Shown in pieces: positions 17,263 through 24,326 of a DNA stretch of 64,000 nucleotides. Location of the stretch: NCBI GenBank assembly GCA_019358985.1, contig JAHHIJ010000011.1, positions 1 to 64,000 on the forward strand, given 5' to 3'. A model generated the notes under the pieces. That model worked only from the letters and a program-made list of their open reading frames with translations. It did not search any database and was not told where the DNA came from. The DNA comes from Tolypothrix brevis GSE-NOS-MK-07-07A (GTDB taxonomy: Bacteria > Cyanobacteriota > Cyanobacteriia > Cyanobacteriales > Nostocaceae). Both the position numbers and the translations under genes were made by a program. Numbering within the stretch: position 1 is the stretch's first letter; each line of letters opens with the position of its first letter.

Positions 17263-18909
17263 TCATCCGCACGGTTGCGGCAAACCTTTACCATCTGTAT
17301 ACTTTGAGTAAATCATTTGCGAAACCTTCGGTGGTTTCTCGCCAATATGAAACGATCGCGCACGTTCTTCAATTAAGCGATCGCTATTCGTCACCCTTTC
17401 AAATTGCCGTTTGTGTTCTGCCCAAGATTCGACAATTTGCGTTTCTACAAAGCGACCTGGATCTGATAAATCTTGAAACAAACCCCACCGAATCGCTCCA
17501 TCCCGCCGGCGAATTTGACTTAGTGCTTGCATCGCTTTGGTAAACTCCTCTGCATTAGCTGGGTCAATGCGATACTCTAAAGTAATCATCACAGGTCCAT
17601 CATTTGGGCATGGTTCAAAAGCGTGTGCTGGTTGATTCCAATGCAACGAAGACTGCAAATCTAACATTTCCGCACAGCGCAAGCGATAGCGTGTAGTCAG
17701 TGCCACACCCGCAATCAATCCCACCCCGGCGGTAGTCAAAGCTACAGTAATGCTTGTGCGTTGGGCTACCAAACCCCACAACAGGCTTCCCAAAGTCATG
17801 CATCCTTGGAACACAAGTAAATGCACCGATAAAGCTCTCGCACGCACCCAGGTAGGCACAGATGTTTGCGCCGATACACTAAAACTAACCATACAGCTGA
17901 GGGAAGCAATTCCTACCAACAGCATCAACGCACATACTACATAAAAATTCCGTACTGTTCCTAGTGCCAGCAACATTATACCCATCAATACTGATGAGCC
18001 GGCAACCAATTTATCTATAGAAAACTGCTGCCGTAGCCTTGGTAAAATGAACGCTCCCGCTAATCCACCAATACCCCAAAAGCCTAGCATCACCCCGTAT
18101 CCGAAAGCATCCAGCTTTAATTCTCGTCTTCCTAAAAGCGGTAAAAGCGCAAATAAAGCACTAGCAAATAAAATGTAAGCTGATGTACGAATTAAGACTG
18201 ACTGGAAGGTTGGAGCGTAGCGCACGTAACGAATACCTGCTTGCACCGCTCCAATAAAACGTTCTGTGGGTAAGCCGCTTTTTTGCGGGGTGCGACGCCA
18301 CTGATAAACTACTAATATTACCCCGACAAAGGAAGCCGCATTAAGTAGAAAAACTGCTCCCGTACCAGCTTGAGCAATGATTATCCCCGCTAAAGCCGGA
18401 CCAATGGACCGCGAAAGGTTAACCACAATGCCAGTAAGGGTGACAGCTTGGGGAAGTTCTTTTTTTTCTACTAGTTCCGGGGTTACGGCTTGCCATACAG
18501 GCATATTCATGGAACTGCCGAGACTGAGAGCAAAGGTGAGAACTAAGAGAATCCACGGTGTAGTAATGTTTGCCAGGGTGAGAAATCCCAACAAAGCAGC
18601 GATAACCAACATCCAACTCTGAGTCCACAAAAGCATCTTTCGCCGGTCAACCACATCTGCAAGCGCTCCCGCAGGTAATGCCAGCAAAAAAAACGGCAAG
18701 CTTGACGCTGCTTGCATCAAGGCAATTAAAAACGGTGACGGTGAAAGCGAAGTCATCAACCATGCTGCACCGACATCATGCATCCAAGTGCCAACACTAG
18801 ATACCGCTGAGGCTGTCCAAAGGGCACGAAACACAGGTTGACGCAGGGGAGTCCACATCGAAACAGAAGCTGCTGGTGCGGTCATAACCAAAGAAGTACA
18901 GGAGGGCAA
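17263..18909 (-). CDS. MFS exporter (MFS_3 type) with C-terminal ABM-like domain
   Basis: The 548 residues comprise an MFS membrane domain of about 12 helices (20-410) and a soluble C-terminal domain (about 435-530). The soluble part begins PVMITLEYRIDPANAEEFTKAM, which reads like an antibiotic-biosynthesis-monooxygenase (ABM) or dimeric alpha/beta barrel fold. The transport part resembles the EntS/MFS_3 family of exporters. DVVDRRKMLL is the usual loop 2-3 MFS motif variant. The substrate is unknown. The same two-domain architecture is, to my knowledge, found in other bacteria, so the fusion is probably genuine. Confidence 0.85.
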   Translation of the reverse strand: MPSCTSLVMTAPAASVSMWTPLRQPVFRALWTASAVSSVGTWMHDVGAAWLMTSLSPSPFLIALMQAASSLPFFLLALPAGALADVVDRRKMLLWTQSWMLVIAALLGFLTLANITTPWILLVLTFALSLGSSMNMPVWQAVTPELVEKKELPQAVTLTGIVVNLSRSIGPALAGIIIAQAGTGAVFLLNAASFVGVILVVYQWRRTPQKSGLPTERFIGAVQAGIRYVRYAPTFQSVLIRTSAYILFASALFALLPLLGRRELKLDAFGYGVMLGFWGIGGLAGAFILPRLRQQFSIDKLVAGSSVLMGIMLLALGTVRNFYVVCALMLLVGIASLSCMVSFSVSAQTSVPTWVRARALSVHLLVFQGCMTLGSLLWGLVAQRTSITVALTTAGVGLIAGVALTTRYRLRCAEMLDLQSSLHWNQPAHAFEPCPNDGPVMITLEYRIDPANAEEFTKAMQALSQIRRRDGAIRWGLFQDLSDPGRFVETQIVESWAEHKRQFERVTNSDRLIEERARSFHIGEKPPKVSQMIYSKYTDGKGLPQPCG

Positions 18910-19057
18910 AGGGGGAAGAAATAATTGTACTAGACATCTCCACTTTGAGAGGATATAAAACTCAAGGGGTGATTAATTAGTAGCGAAACTAGTGTTATTT
19001 ATGACTTATATACACTTAAGGTAGGCGATATATTATGTCCGTTAGATTACATATGAT

Positions 19058-19088
19058 GTAGAGAGACGTAGCAATGCTACGTCTCTAC
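19058..19088. repeat. dispersed GTAGAGAGACGTAGCA palindrome
   Basis: A near-perfect inverted repeat followed by ACAAGGATTTCGG, the same right flank as copies at 830 and 38705. It lies in the spacer before the fatty acid hydroxylase gene. The shared flank shows the repeat unit is longer than the palindrome. Confidence 0.75.
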
Positions 19089-19149
19089 AAGGATTTCGGA
19101 TTTTTTTATTAATGTTAAGCGTATTATTTACATAAAGGCAAATCTCAAC

Positions 19150-19896
19150 ATGGATTGGCAATCACTCACTGTTGTCAGCAGTGTTATTTCATTCGGAACT
19201 TTAGAAAATCTGTTTCCCTTTTTCACCTTTAAAGAGAGTTTCGATAAAAGAGTTTATACTAATTTAGTTCTCGGCTTGATTAATGCCTTGACAAATAGCT
19301 TTACTGTAGCTTTACTCTTAAATTGGATTTGGCAACAAACTTTATGGTTCGGTATTTTTCATTTTATTAATTCACCTGTCTTAAAAATAGTCTTATCTTT
19401 CTTTTTGCTCGATGGATATATGTATGGGTGGCACAGATTAATGCATACTCTGCCTATTGCATGGCGTTTCCATAAAGTTCATCATACCGAACTGTTAATG
19501 AATACTTCTACTGCTTATCGCTTTCATCCAGTTGAAGCAATTTTAGCTAATCTACCTAAGTTATTTTTAATCTGGTTATTTGGTATTACTCTACAGAATT
19601 TATTATTATATGAAGTCTTATTGGCATGTGAATTAATCTTTCATCACAGCAATTGGGCTATTCCGTTAAAAATTGATAGATATCTCAGCTGCTTTATTGT
19701 CACACCCAATTATCATCGTTCTCATCATTCTCAACTTAAAAAAGAAGCAACATCAAATTATGCAAGTTTTTTCACTATATGGGATATCCTTTTCAAATCT
19801 TATAATTATCCTCAAAGTCCAAAGACGATTAAATTAGGTTTATTTCCGGTAAAGAAAGAATTAAATCTTATAAATCTGCTTAAATTACCTTTTTAG
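19150..19896 (+). CDS. fatty acid hydroxylase / sterol desaturase family membrane enzyme
   Basis: The 248-residue protein is strongly hydrophobic and carries the histidine clusters of the di-iron hydroxylase superfamily: H95-x3-H99, H108-x2-H111-H112, H165-H166 and H189-x2-H192-H193. These bind two irons at the membrane surface and activate oxygen to hydroxylate or desaturate a lipid. The substrate could be a sterol-like lipid, a carotenoid or a fatty acid; context does not decide. It stands alone on the plus strand next to a decayed defence region and is more AT-rich than neighbours, which may indicate transfer. Confidence 0.88.
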   Translation: MDWQSLTVVSSVISFGTLENLFPFFTFKESFDKRVYTNLVLGLINALTNSFTVALLLNWIWQQTLWFGIFHFINSPVLKIVLSFFLLDGYMYGWHRLMHTLPIAWRFHKVHHTELLMNTSTAYRFHPVEAILANLPKLFLIWLFGITLQNLLLYEVLLACELIFHHSNWAIPLKIDRYLSCFIVTPNYHRSHHSQLKKEATSNYASFFTIWDILFKSYNYPQSPKTIKLGLFPVKKELNLINLLKLPF

Positions 19897-19942
19897 GCAA
19901 AGGTGCCACTGATACATTGCAACTTTTTCCAATTCACTTGCT

Positions 19943-20167
19943 TTAGCTGGCATTCGCAATCACCAGATCAACGTTCCCAGGCAGCGATCGCCCATATAAT
20001 GCGTACTCTTCTTGAATCATTTCAAAAACATAGACGAGTTCGGCACGCGCTTCATCTGGTGTTCGTCCCCAAGCGTGACAACTCTAAATCGCTGGGACGT
20101 ATGCGACAAAAGTGCCATTGTCATCGGGACGGATAACAGTAGTATATTCTTCCAAAGACTTGATGCG
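19943..20167 (-). pseudogene. hicB-like antitoxin gene with in-frame amber stop
   Basis: Reading the minus strand from about 20167 gives KSLEEYTTVIRPDDNGTFVA, then YVPAI, an in-frame TAG at 20084-20086, then SCHAWGRTPDEARAELVYVF and a normal-looking end IVNAS-like (VDLVIANAS) at TAA 19943-19945. This is the HicB-type antitoxin pattern (usually YVPAIxGCHAWG), so one codon has mutated to a stop. No good start codon is present: the region upstream meets a MITE at 20185. No intact hicA is adjacent. Seen: continuous homologous frame with one stop. Inferred: pseudogene. Confidence 0.8.
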
Positions 20168-20184
20168 TATAGCCTACAGTTCTC

Positions 20185-20320
20185 ATATGAACCTATCCCA
20201 CTAATAATATTTGTGCTACAAAGCTTAGGCTTTTTGAGAAATGAAAACGAAACATTAAGGTTTTCAAGCACATTTTACGAAAAAAGTAGGGATTTTTAGA
20301 ATAGTGGGATAGGTTCATAT
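20185..20320. mobile_element. MITE-like element with 19-bp perfect terminal inverted repeats
   Basis: ATATGAACCTATCCCACTA (20185-20203) and its exact complement (20302-20320) bound a 136-bp AT-rich, non-coding unit. The ends read TA-TGAACC and GGTTCA-TA, so a TA target duplication of the IS630/Tc1 type is possible. It lies immediately upstream of the broken hicB-like gene and may have removed its start or promoter. Confidence 0.75.
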
Positions 20321-20381
20321 AATGTAGCGCGATACCTACGGCACGTCTGCGGCGATCGCGCTTTTTGATAGCAATTAAATG

Positions 20382-20609
20382 CTATTTAAAACTAGCGACT
20401 TCCACAAAACGTTCAACAGCCAAGCTTTTACGGTTAAGTTTAATTCGCTCAATTTCATGAAGGGTTTCCGCTGTAAAGTAACTTTCGCTGCAATGAAGAC
20501 AAGTTATCACGGGAATGTTTTCTATAACCAGCACGTCTTGACACTTGCCATAGGTTCTAGTAATCCTGCGGATTCTTGCTCCTTTGCTTCCACAAATATC
20601 GCACAGCAT
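20382..20609 (-). CDS. YgiT-type zinc-finger protein (MqsA-like antitoxin family)
   Basis: The 75-residue product has two CxxC pairs, C3/C6 and C37/C40, spaced as in YgiT-type zinc-finger proteins. It also has the ITCLHCSESYFT signature, and the tail has alternating polar/hydrophobic residues. Such proteins are usually antitoxins encoded just after a DUF4258 or MqsR-like toxin. Here the upstream gene on the same strand is a broken restriction-type gene and no toxin is seen, so this is an orphan. An AGGA ribosome site lies about 10 bases before the start. Confidence 0.8.
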   Translation of the reverse strand: MLCDICGSKGARIRRITRTYGKCQDVLVIENIPVITCLHCSESYFTAETLHEIERIKLNRKSLAVERFVEVASFK

Positions 20610-20637
20610 CTAGCATTTTCCTAGTATAATTACCACT

Positions 20638-21194
20638 TTAAACAAATGTTCTCAAAAATTTGAGCGCTTCGGTCTTATTTTGAAACTCTACTTCTGGCGT
20701 ACTTTCGTTGAAAGAAGCATTTATACCAACAGACGAAAATGATTTAACTATGTTGTCATATTCAAGATAAAGGATTTTAAAGCCTTTAGACTCTAATTGT
20801 CCAAGCTCAAGTGTGTAAATACACCTGCTAAAATAGCACCTAAAAACGGGTTAAGGTGACTATATGTATCTGCCAAAGGGATCAGCGCTCCTTCAATTTA
20901 TTGAACTTTGTTTCTAGAATGCTTAGTGTAACGCCGCCATGCAGTCTCAATAAATGCTACTGGAAGACCCAGAGTATCTTCTGTACCTGCCCGTTCCATC
21001 ACATAATCAAGGTCATGATAGTTACCGTAGCGATCCTGCCACGATACCTTTTTGGTGATTCGTGCCTTGCGCTTCTTCTGATAATCCAAGTAAAAACCAT
21101 GCTCATCAGCAACTCGCTGAAGTGTGTCACGAATAAATTCTTGAATGAGATTTCCGATAATCTGACCCCATTTATGTGAAAATGACTCTGCCAT
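20638..21194 (-). pseudogene. broken gene, probable restriction partner of the adjacent methyltransferase
   Basis: The 98-codon 5' part (21194-20898) begins MAESFSHKWGQIIGNLIQE and stops at a TAA. Reading through in the same frame gives IEGALIPLADTYSHLNPFLG until TAG 20793-20795. A shift of frame then gives QLESKGFKILYLEYDNIVKS to a stop at 20638-20640. The three pieces together read as one protein of about 180 residues with one nonsense mutation and one frameshift. Position next to a DNA methyltransferase suggests a restriction endonuclease. I recognise no catalytic motif with certainty. Confidence 0.7.
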
Positions 21195-21229
21195 TACATC
21201 TATTAAAAGAAACTTGTTTTTTCATCGGT

Positions 21230-21816
21230 TTATCCACGAACCCACAAACAGCCTTCGCAAAGAGGAACTCTGTGCTTGCGGTTTTTCCACTTGACATTGC
21301 GATCGCGAATTTTATTAAACTCGAAGGATTTAAACCCTGCTGCCAAAGCTAACAAACCCATCCATTCAATTACCGGAACATAAATACCATAGGGAGCAGA
21401 ATCACCAATTACAAAGCAAACTGTTGCAGGCTTTTTGCAAACTCGACGAAGTGCTATCCAAACTTTAGCCATATCAAAAAAATAACAGGCAATCATTAGA
21501 TGATAATTCTTTTTTCCTCCATGTAAACGTCGTTCTTGGGATAGCTGGTGACAAATTTCAATAATACTATCTAAGCATCGGGACAAGTTCGATATAACAG
21601 CTTTGCTTTTGCTACACGCATGACGAAGGGATGAGCTTCAATGCCATAACATTCAACCTCAAGTTTTTCAGATGCAAGCAAGGTTGTTCCCGAACCGGCA
21701 AATGGATCGAGTACAGTAACTTCTCCTTGTTCTTTGGCTTGAGTAATGACAGTTTCAACCCATTGTGCAGAAAATCCCGCACTGTATCTAAACCAGCGAT
21801 GAACTGGCAATTTCAG
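21230..21816 (-). pseudogene. DNA methyltransferase with internal deletion
   Basis: The 5' part (NLKLPVHRWFRYSAGFSAQW..., then the SAM/motif I region LDPFAGSGTTLLASE) is read in one frame to a stop at 21571. The 3' part, with LHGGKKNYHLMIACYFFDMA and CFVIGDSAPYG up to LCEGCLWVRG, is in another frame (21586-21230). The middle, where the SPPY/DPPY catalytic motif IV should be, is missing; the junction is near 21575-21590. It is therefore a dead methyltransferase, presumably N4-cytosine or N6-adenine specific. Its restriction partner downstream is also broken. Confidence 0.82.
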
Positions 21817-21852
21817 GTTCTCTATTGTAATGGCTATCCCATTTTCTCCTAC

Positions 21853-22041
21853 TATTCTTTTGTAGCTTTCTACTTGACGGCTTCTGTGTTCACCTGTTTT
21901 ACAATAATGGGCAAAATGTTCGCAGTTATTGTAAAAAAGATTATATTCTTTCTCTCCTAATCTACGTTTTGCCCTTTGAAGTATAATTAGACGTAAATCA
22001 CACTCAAAATATTTTTTTACATAAATTATGTAGAAATCCAT
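21853..22041 (-). pseudogene. C-terminal remnant of an LRAT-domain gene fused to the methyltransferase frame
   Basis: Residues about 22-59 of this frame, including RRLGEKEYNLF and NNCEHFAHYCKTG, match the C-terminal half of lecithin-retinol-acyltransferase-like NlpC/P60-superfamily proteins, with the nucleophile cysteine in NNCEHF. The N-terminal half with the catalytic histidine is missing. The frame runs directly into the methyltransferase start with no stop or ATG between, which indicates a deletion fusion of two unrelated genes. It is unlikely to make an active enzyme. Confidence 0.72.
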
Positions 22042-22113
22042 ACCCTTACTATAAGCTGTAGTAATGAAGCGGGTTTTTATATCTTAATTTTCCACAAAAC
22101 TCACCTTAACTAA

Positions 22114-22797
22114 CTATTTTAAATATTCTTTGTTAGATAGATAAATCTCTATATTCTCTAATATTGCCTTTAAATAAGAAATAACTCTTTTTTGAATTTT
22201 TAATAACTCATACGCAGTAGCGTTTCTACCAACTTCCTCAAATGACTTAGAACCATGTGCAAGATCATTTCTGTTGGTCTTAACTGTTAGTAAATCGCTT
22301 CCATTTTGAGTTTTTCTAGCATTTGTCTTATATGAAAAACCATACATATTTGCTGTATCTTTTATTTCTCTTGCATCGACATTACCTGAAAATAATCTCT
22401 TTTTGTTAAAACTAGCTGATATAATATCAACTGAAATATTTTGGATACTAATTAAAAGATTATTTGTGGATTTATTATCTTTATCTTTAATGTTATCAAT
22501 AATAATCTTTTTAATTTCATCTCTAACATCATCCAAAGAAATATTTTTATTTTTTAGTTCATCGAAAACTGCTTCAATCGCATTAGTCATAGTGGATTCG
22601 ACTAGATTATAGAGCAACAAAAACCCTGTTGCTTTAAGAGTTTTTTCTAAATCATTGTTTATTGATTTTGTTTTTGTATTCTTAGCATTACCCATGCTTA
22701 GTTTAATTGAACCTTGCTCTAAATTTTTCAAAAATAAAAAATATCTACTAACTTCTTGAGCGCGTTCATCAAAATCTTGAAATAATGTACTTTTCAT
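22114..22797 (-). CDS. MAE_28990-like HEPN protein, predicted RNase
   Basis: The 227-residue, lysine-rich, mostly helical protein carries a HEPN-type motif R-NDLA-H (R-x4-H) in KTNRNDLAHGSKSFEEVG near residue 175-185. An N-terminal helical segment contains LYNLVESTMTNAIEAVF. This layout recalls the MAE_28990/MAE_18760 HEPN family. HEPN proteins with R-x4-6-H are metal-independent RNases in many defence and toxin systems. Its ATG overlaps the stop of the DUF262 gene as TAATG, with an AGGGA ribosome site inside that gene, so the two are translationally coupled. Family named from memory of motif and partner. Confidence 0.82.
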   Translation of the reverse strand: MKSTLFQDFDERAQEVSRYFLFLKNLEQGSIKLSMGNAKNTKTKSINNDLEKTLKATGFLLLYNLVESTMTNAIEAVFDELKNKNISLDDVRDEIKKIIIDNIKDKDNKSTNNLLISIQNISVDIISASFNKKRLFSGNVDAREIKDTANMYGFSYKTNARKTQNGSDLLTVKTNRNDLAHGSKSFEEVGRNATAYELLKIQKRVISYLKAILENIEIYLSNKEYLK

Positions 22798-23885
22798 TAA
22801 TTCCCTAGAAGCTGATCGCGAACATAATGAATACGCTTATTGACCTTATTTTGAGAACTACTTGCATCAGATTGAGTACAATCTTTAAATGCTTGAGAAT
22901 CTAAAAAACCAGTTGATTTTGGTACTAGATTTGGATTTTTTCTTAATGCTAAAGCAATACCGACAGAGATTGATTCAAACTTGATTCGAGTTGTCGGTTC
23001 ATAGCGATTTTTTATTTTTCGATAAATATGTAAAGCATTAGGAAAATGCTTTTCCACAAATTCTAACATCAAATAAAACTCATTTTTCATTGCATCAATA
23101 CTTAGAGAATCAGATTTATTTTCTTGTTCTAAATAGTCATCCAAGAACTCATGAACTTTTCTCCCAGAGTAATTTTGATAATTATTTAAAAATGCAAAAA
23201 AACGTAGTACAAATTCTTGTGGATCTCTTTTATCAATTTCTGGTTTAGTAAAAGAGCATAAATCTTGAAATTTTTTATTTCTTGATAGTTCCTCAATTAG
23301 ATCGAGAAACTTTCCTGGTTTACTTCCCCTGCGTTTCTCCATTTCGTTTAATTCAACACTACCACTATTAATTCTCTCAAAAAGATCCCTTCTGACTTCT
23401 TCATCTGCTTCTTCTGTTAATTGAATCATTCTAATAGTAGTCCGATTAAAACGCCTTTGGCGTTGTGGCGGTAAATCTTCAAAAGTAAACCCATTAAGAG
23501 TTTTTAATTTTTCAAGATTTTTTAATCTAAGTTCATTATTAATAAACCTAGTTAAAGTGCGAATACGTTGTGTACCATCTATAATTTCTAAACGTGCTAA
23601 ATCTTCTGATTCTGATATATCAGCAACGAAAATATAAGGTATTGGTAAACCTAAAACTACAGATTCAATAAATTTTGATTGCCTATCTTCATCCCAAGCC
23701 ATTTCTCGTTGATAGTCTGGAATAAAGAATTCATTTTCATCTTTATCTTTGCCATCTAAATATTTTTGAACAATTACTTCTATAGGGTATTCTAAGGTGG
23801 TGTAGTCAACACGCTTTCTTTTGTCACGAATTTCTTCTTCAGCCTTTTCTTTGCGTTCATCTGTAATTTCTAATTGAGTTACCAT
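22797..23885 (-). CDS. DUF262 (GmrS/ParB-like) domain protein
   Basis: The 362 residues contain a DUF262 domain (about 45-200) with FIPDYQREMAWDEDRQSKFI, VLGLPIPYIFVAD and a nucleotide-linked motif IIDGTQRIRTL (canonical form DGQQR). DUF262 occurs in the type IV restriction enzyme GmrSD and in BrxU, where it binds or hydrolyses nucleotides. Here the C-terminal part (200-362) lacks an H-N-H nuclease motif, so cleavage is likely delegated to the coupled HEPN protein. The pair is intact while all surrounding defence genes are broken. Predicted cytosolic sensor or regulator; the trigger is unknown. Confidence 0.88.
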   Translation of the reverse strand: MVTQLEITDERKEKAEEEIRDKRKRVDYTTLEYPIEVIVQKYLDGKDKDENEFFIPDYQREMAWDEDRQSKFIESVVLGLPIPYIFVADISESEDLARLEIIDGTQRIRTLTRFINNELRLKNLEKLKTLNGFTFEDLPPQRQRRFNRTTIRMIQLTEEADEEVRRDLFERINSGSVELNEMEKRRGSKPGKFLDLIEELSRNKKFQDLCSFTKPEIDKRDPQEFVLRFFAFLNNYQNYSGRKVHEFLDDYLEQENKSDSLSIDAMKNEFYLMLEFVEKHFPNALHIYRKIKNRYEPTTRIKFESISVGIALALRKNPNLVPKSTGFLDSQAFKDCTQSDASSSQNKVNKRIHYVRDQLLGN

Positions 23886-23961
23886 AAATTGACAATTTGT
23901 TTTCGTTAATGTTTAGTCTTAGAGATTTTTGTATTGATTTAACTAATCTGACCAAATTTTA

Positions 23962-24112
23962 CCACTTGGCTAAGTTAAAGGTGAGTCTCGAAAAAAACAT
24001 TTTATCTGATCTAATAATTATACTAAACCCTAACTTCATTAAGCTTAGGTATCTTTTCCCCAGGAATCATATCATTTCCTAAAGTCAAGACTCACTTTAG
24101 CTTAAATTATAC
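23962..24112. repeat. imperfect inverted repeat beside the xisH remnant
   Basis: AAGTTAAAGGTGAGTCTCG on the left and AGACTCACTTTAGCTT on the right form imperfect arms around an AT-rich, non-coding middle. The right side abuts the point where the xisH-like reading frame loses similarity, so it could be an element that truncated that gene. Confidence 0.4.
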
Positions 24113-24118
24113 CAACTG

Positions 24119-24277
24119 CTAATTTTTTCTACTTACAGACAGGGTTTTTTCACCAGCCATATCCGCAAACAGTTTAACTTCAGCATATTTGATTGGATAG
24201 TGATCAGGCGTAATTGTCGAGCTATCTTTAATTAAGGCATTTTTCACGGCATTATGGTAGATATCTTTTGCTGGCAT
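24119..24277 (-). pseudogene. truncated xisH-like gene
   Basis: From the ATG at 24275-24277 the 52-codon frame reads MPAKDIYHNAVKNALIKD, IKYAEVKLFADMAGEKTL and then stops. The start matches XisH, the fdxN-element excision controlling factor family of cyanobacteria (usually about 138 residues). The C-terminal two thirds, including the nuclease-like core, are missing. No xisI partner follows. XisH-like genes are numerous in filamentous cyanobacteria and most sit outside the fdxN element, so this fragment does not prove an excision element here. Confidence 0.8.
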
Positions 24278-24293
24278 TTTTACCCAGATAATA

Positions 24294-24320
24294 AAAATTA
24301 GGTGGGCATTGCCCACCCTA
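24294..24320 (-). terminator. intrinsic terminator of acnB
   Basis: On the minus strand, 10 bases after the acnB stop, GGTGGGC-AAT-GCCCACC forms a 7-bp GC-rich stem with a 3-base loop (24301-24317), followed by TAATTTTTATT. This is a good Rho-independent terminator for acnB. It lies just upstream of the xisH remnant. Confidence 0.85.
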
Positions 24321-24326
24321 GTTTAA

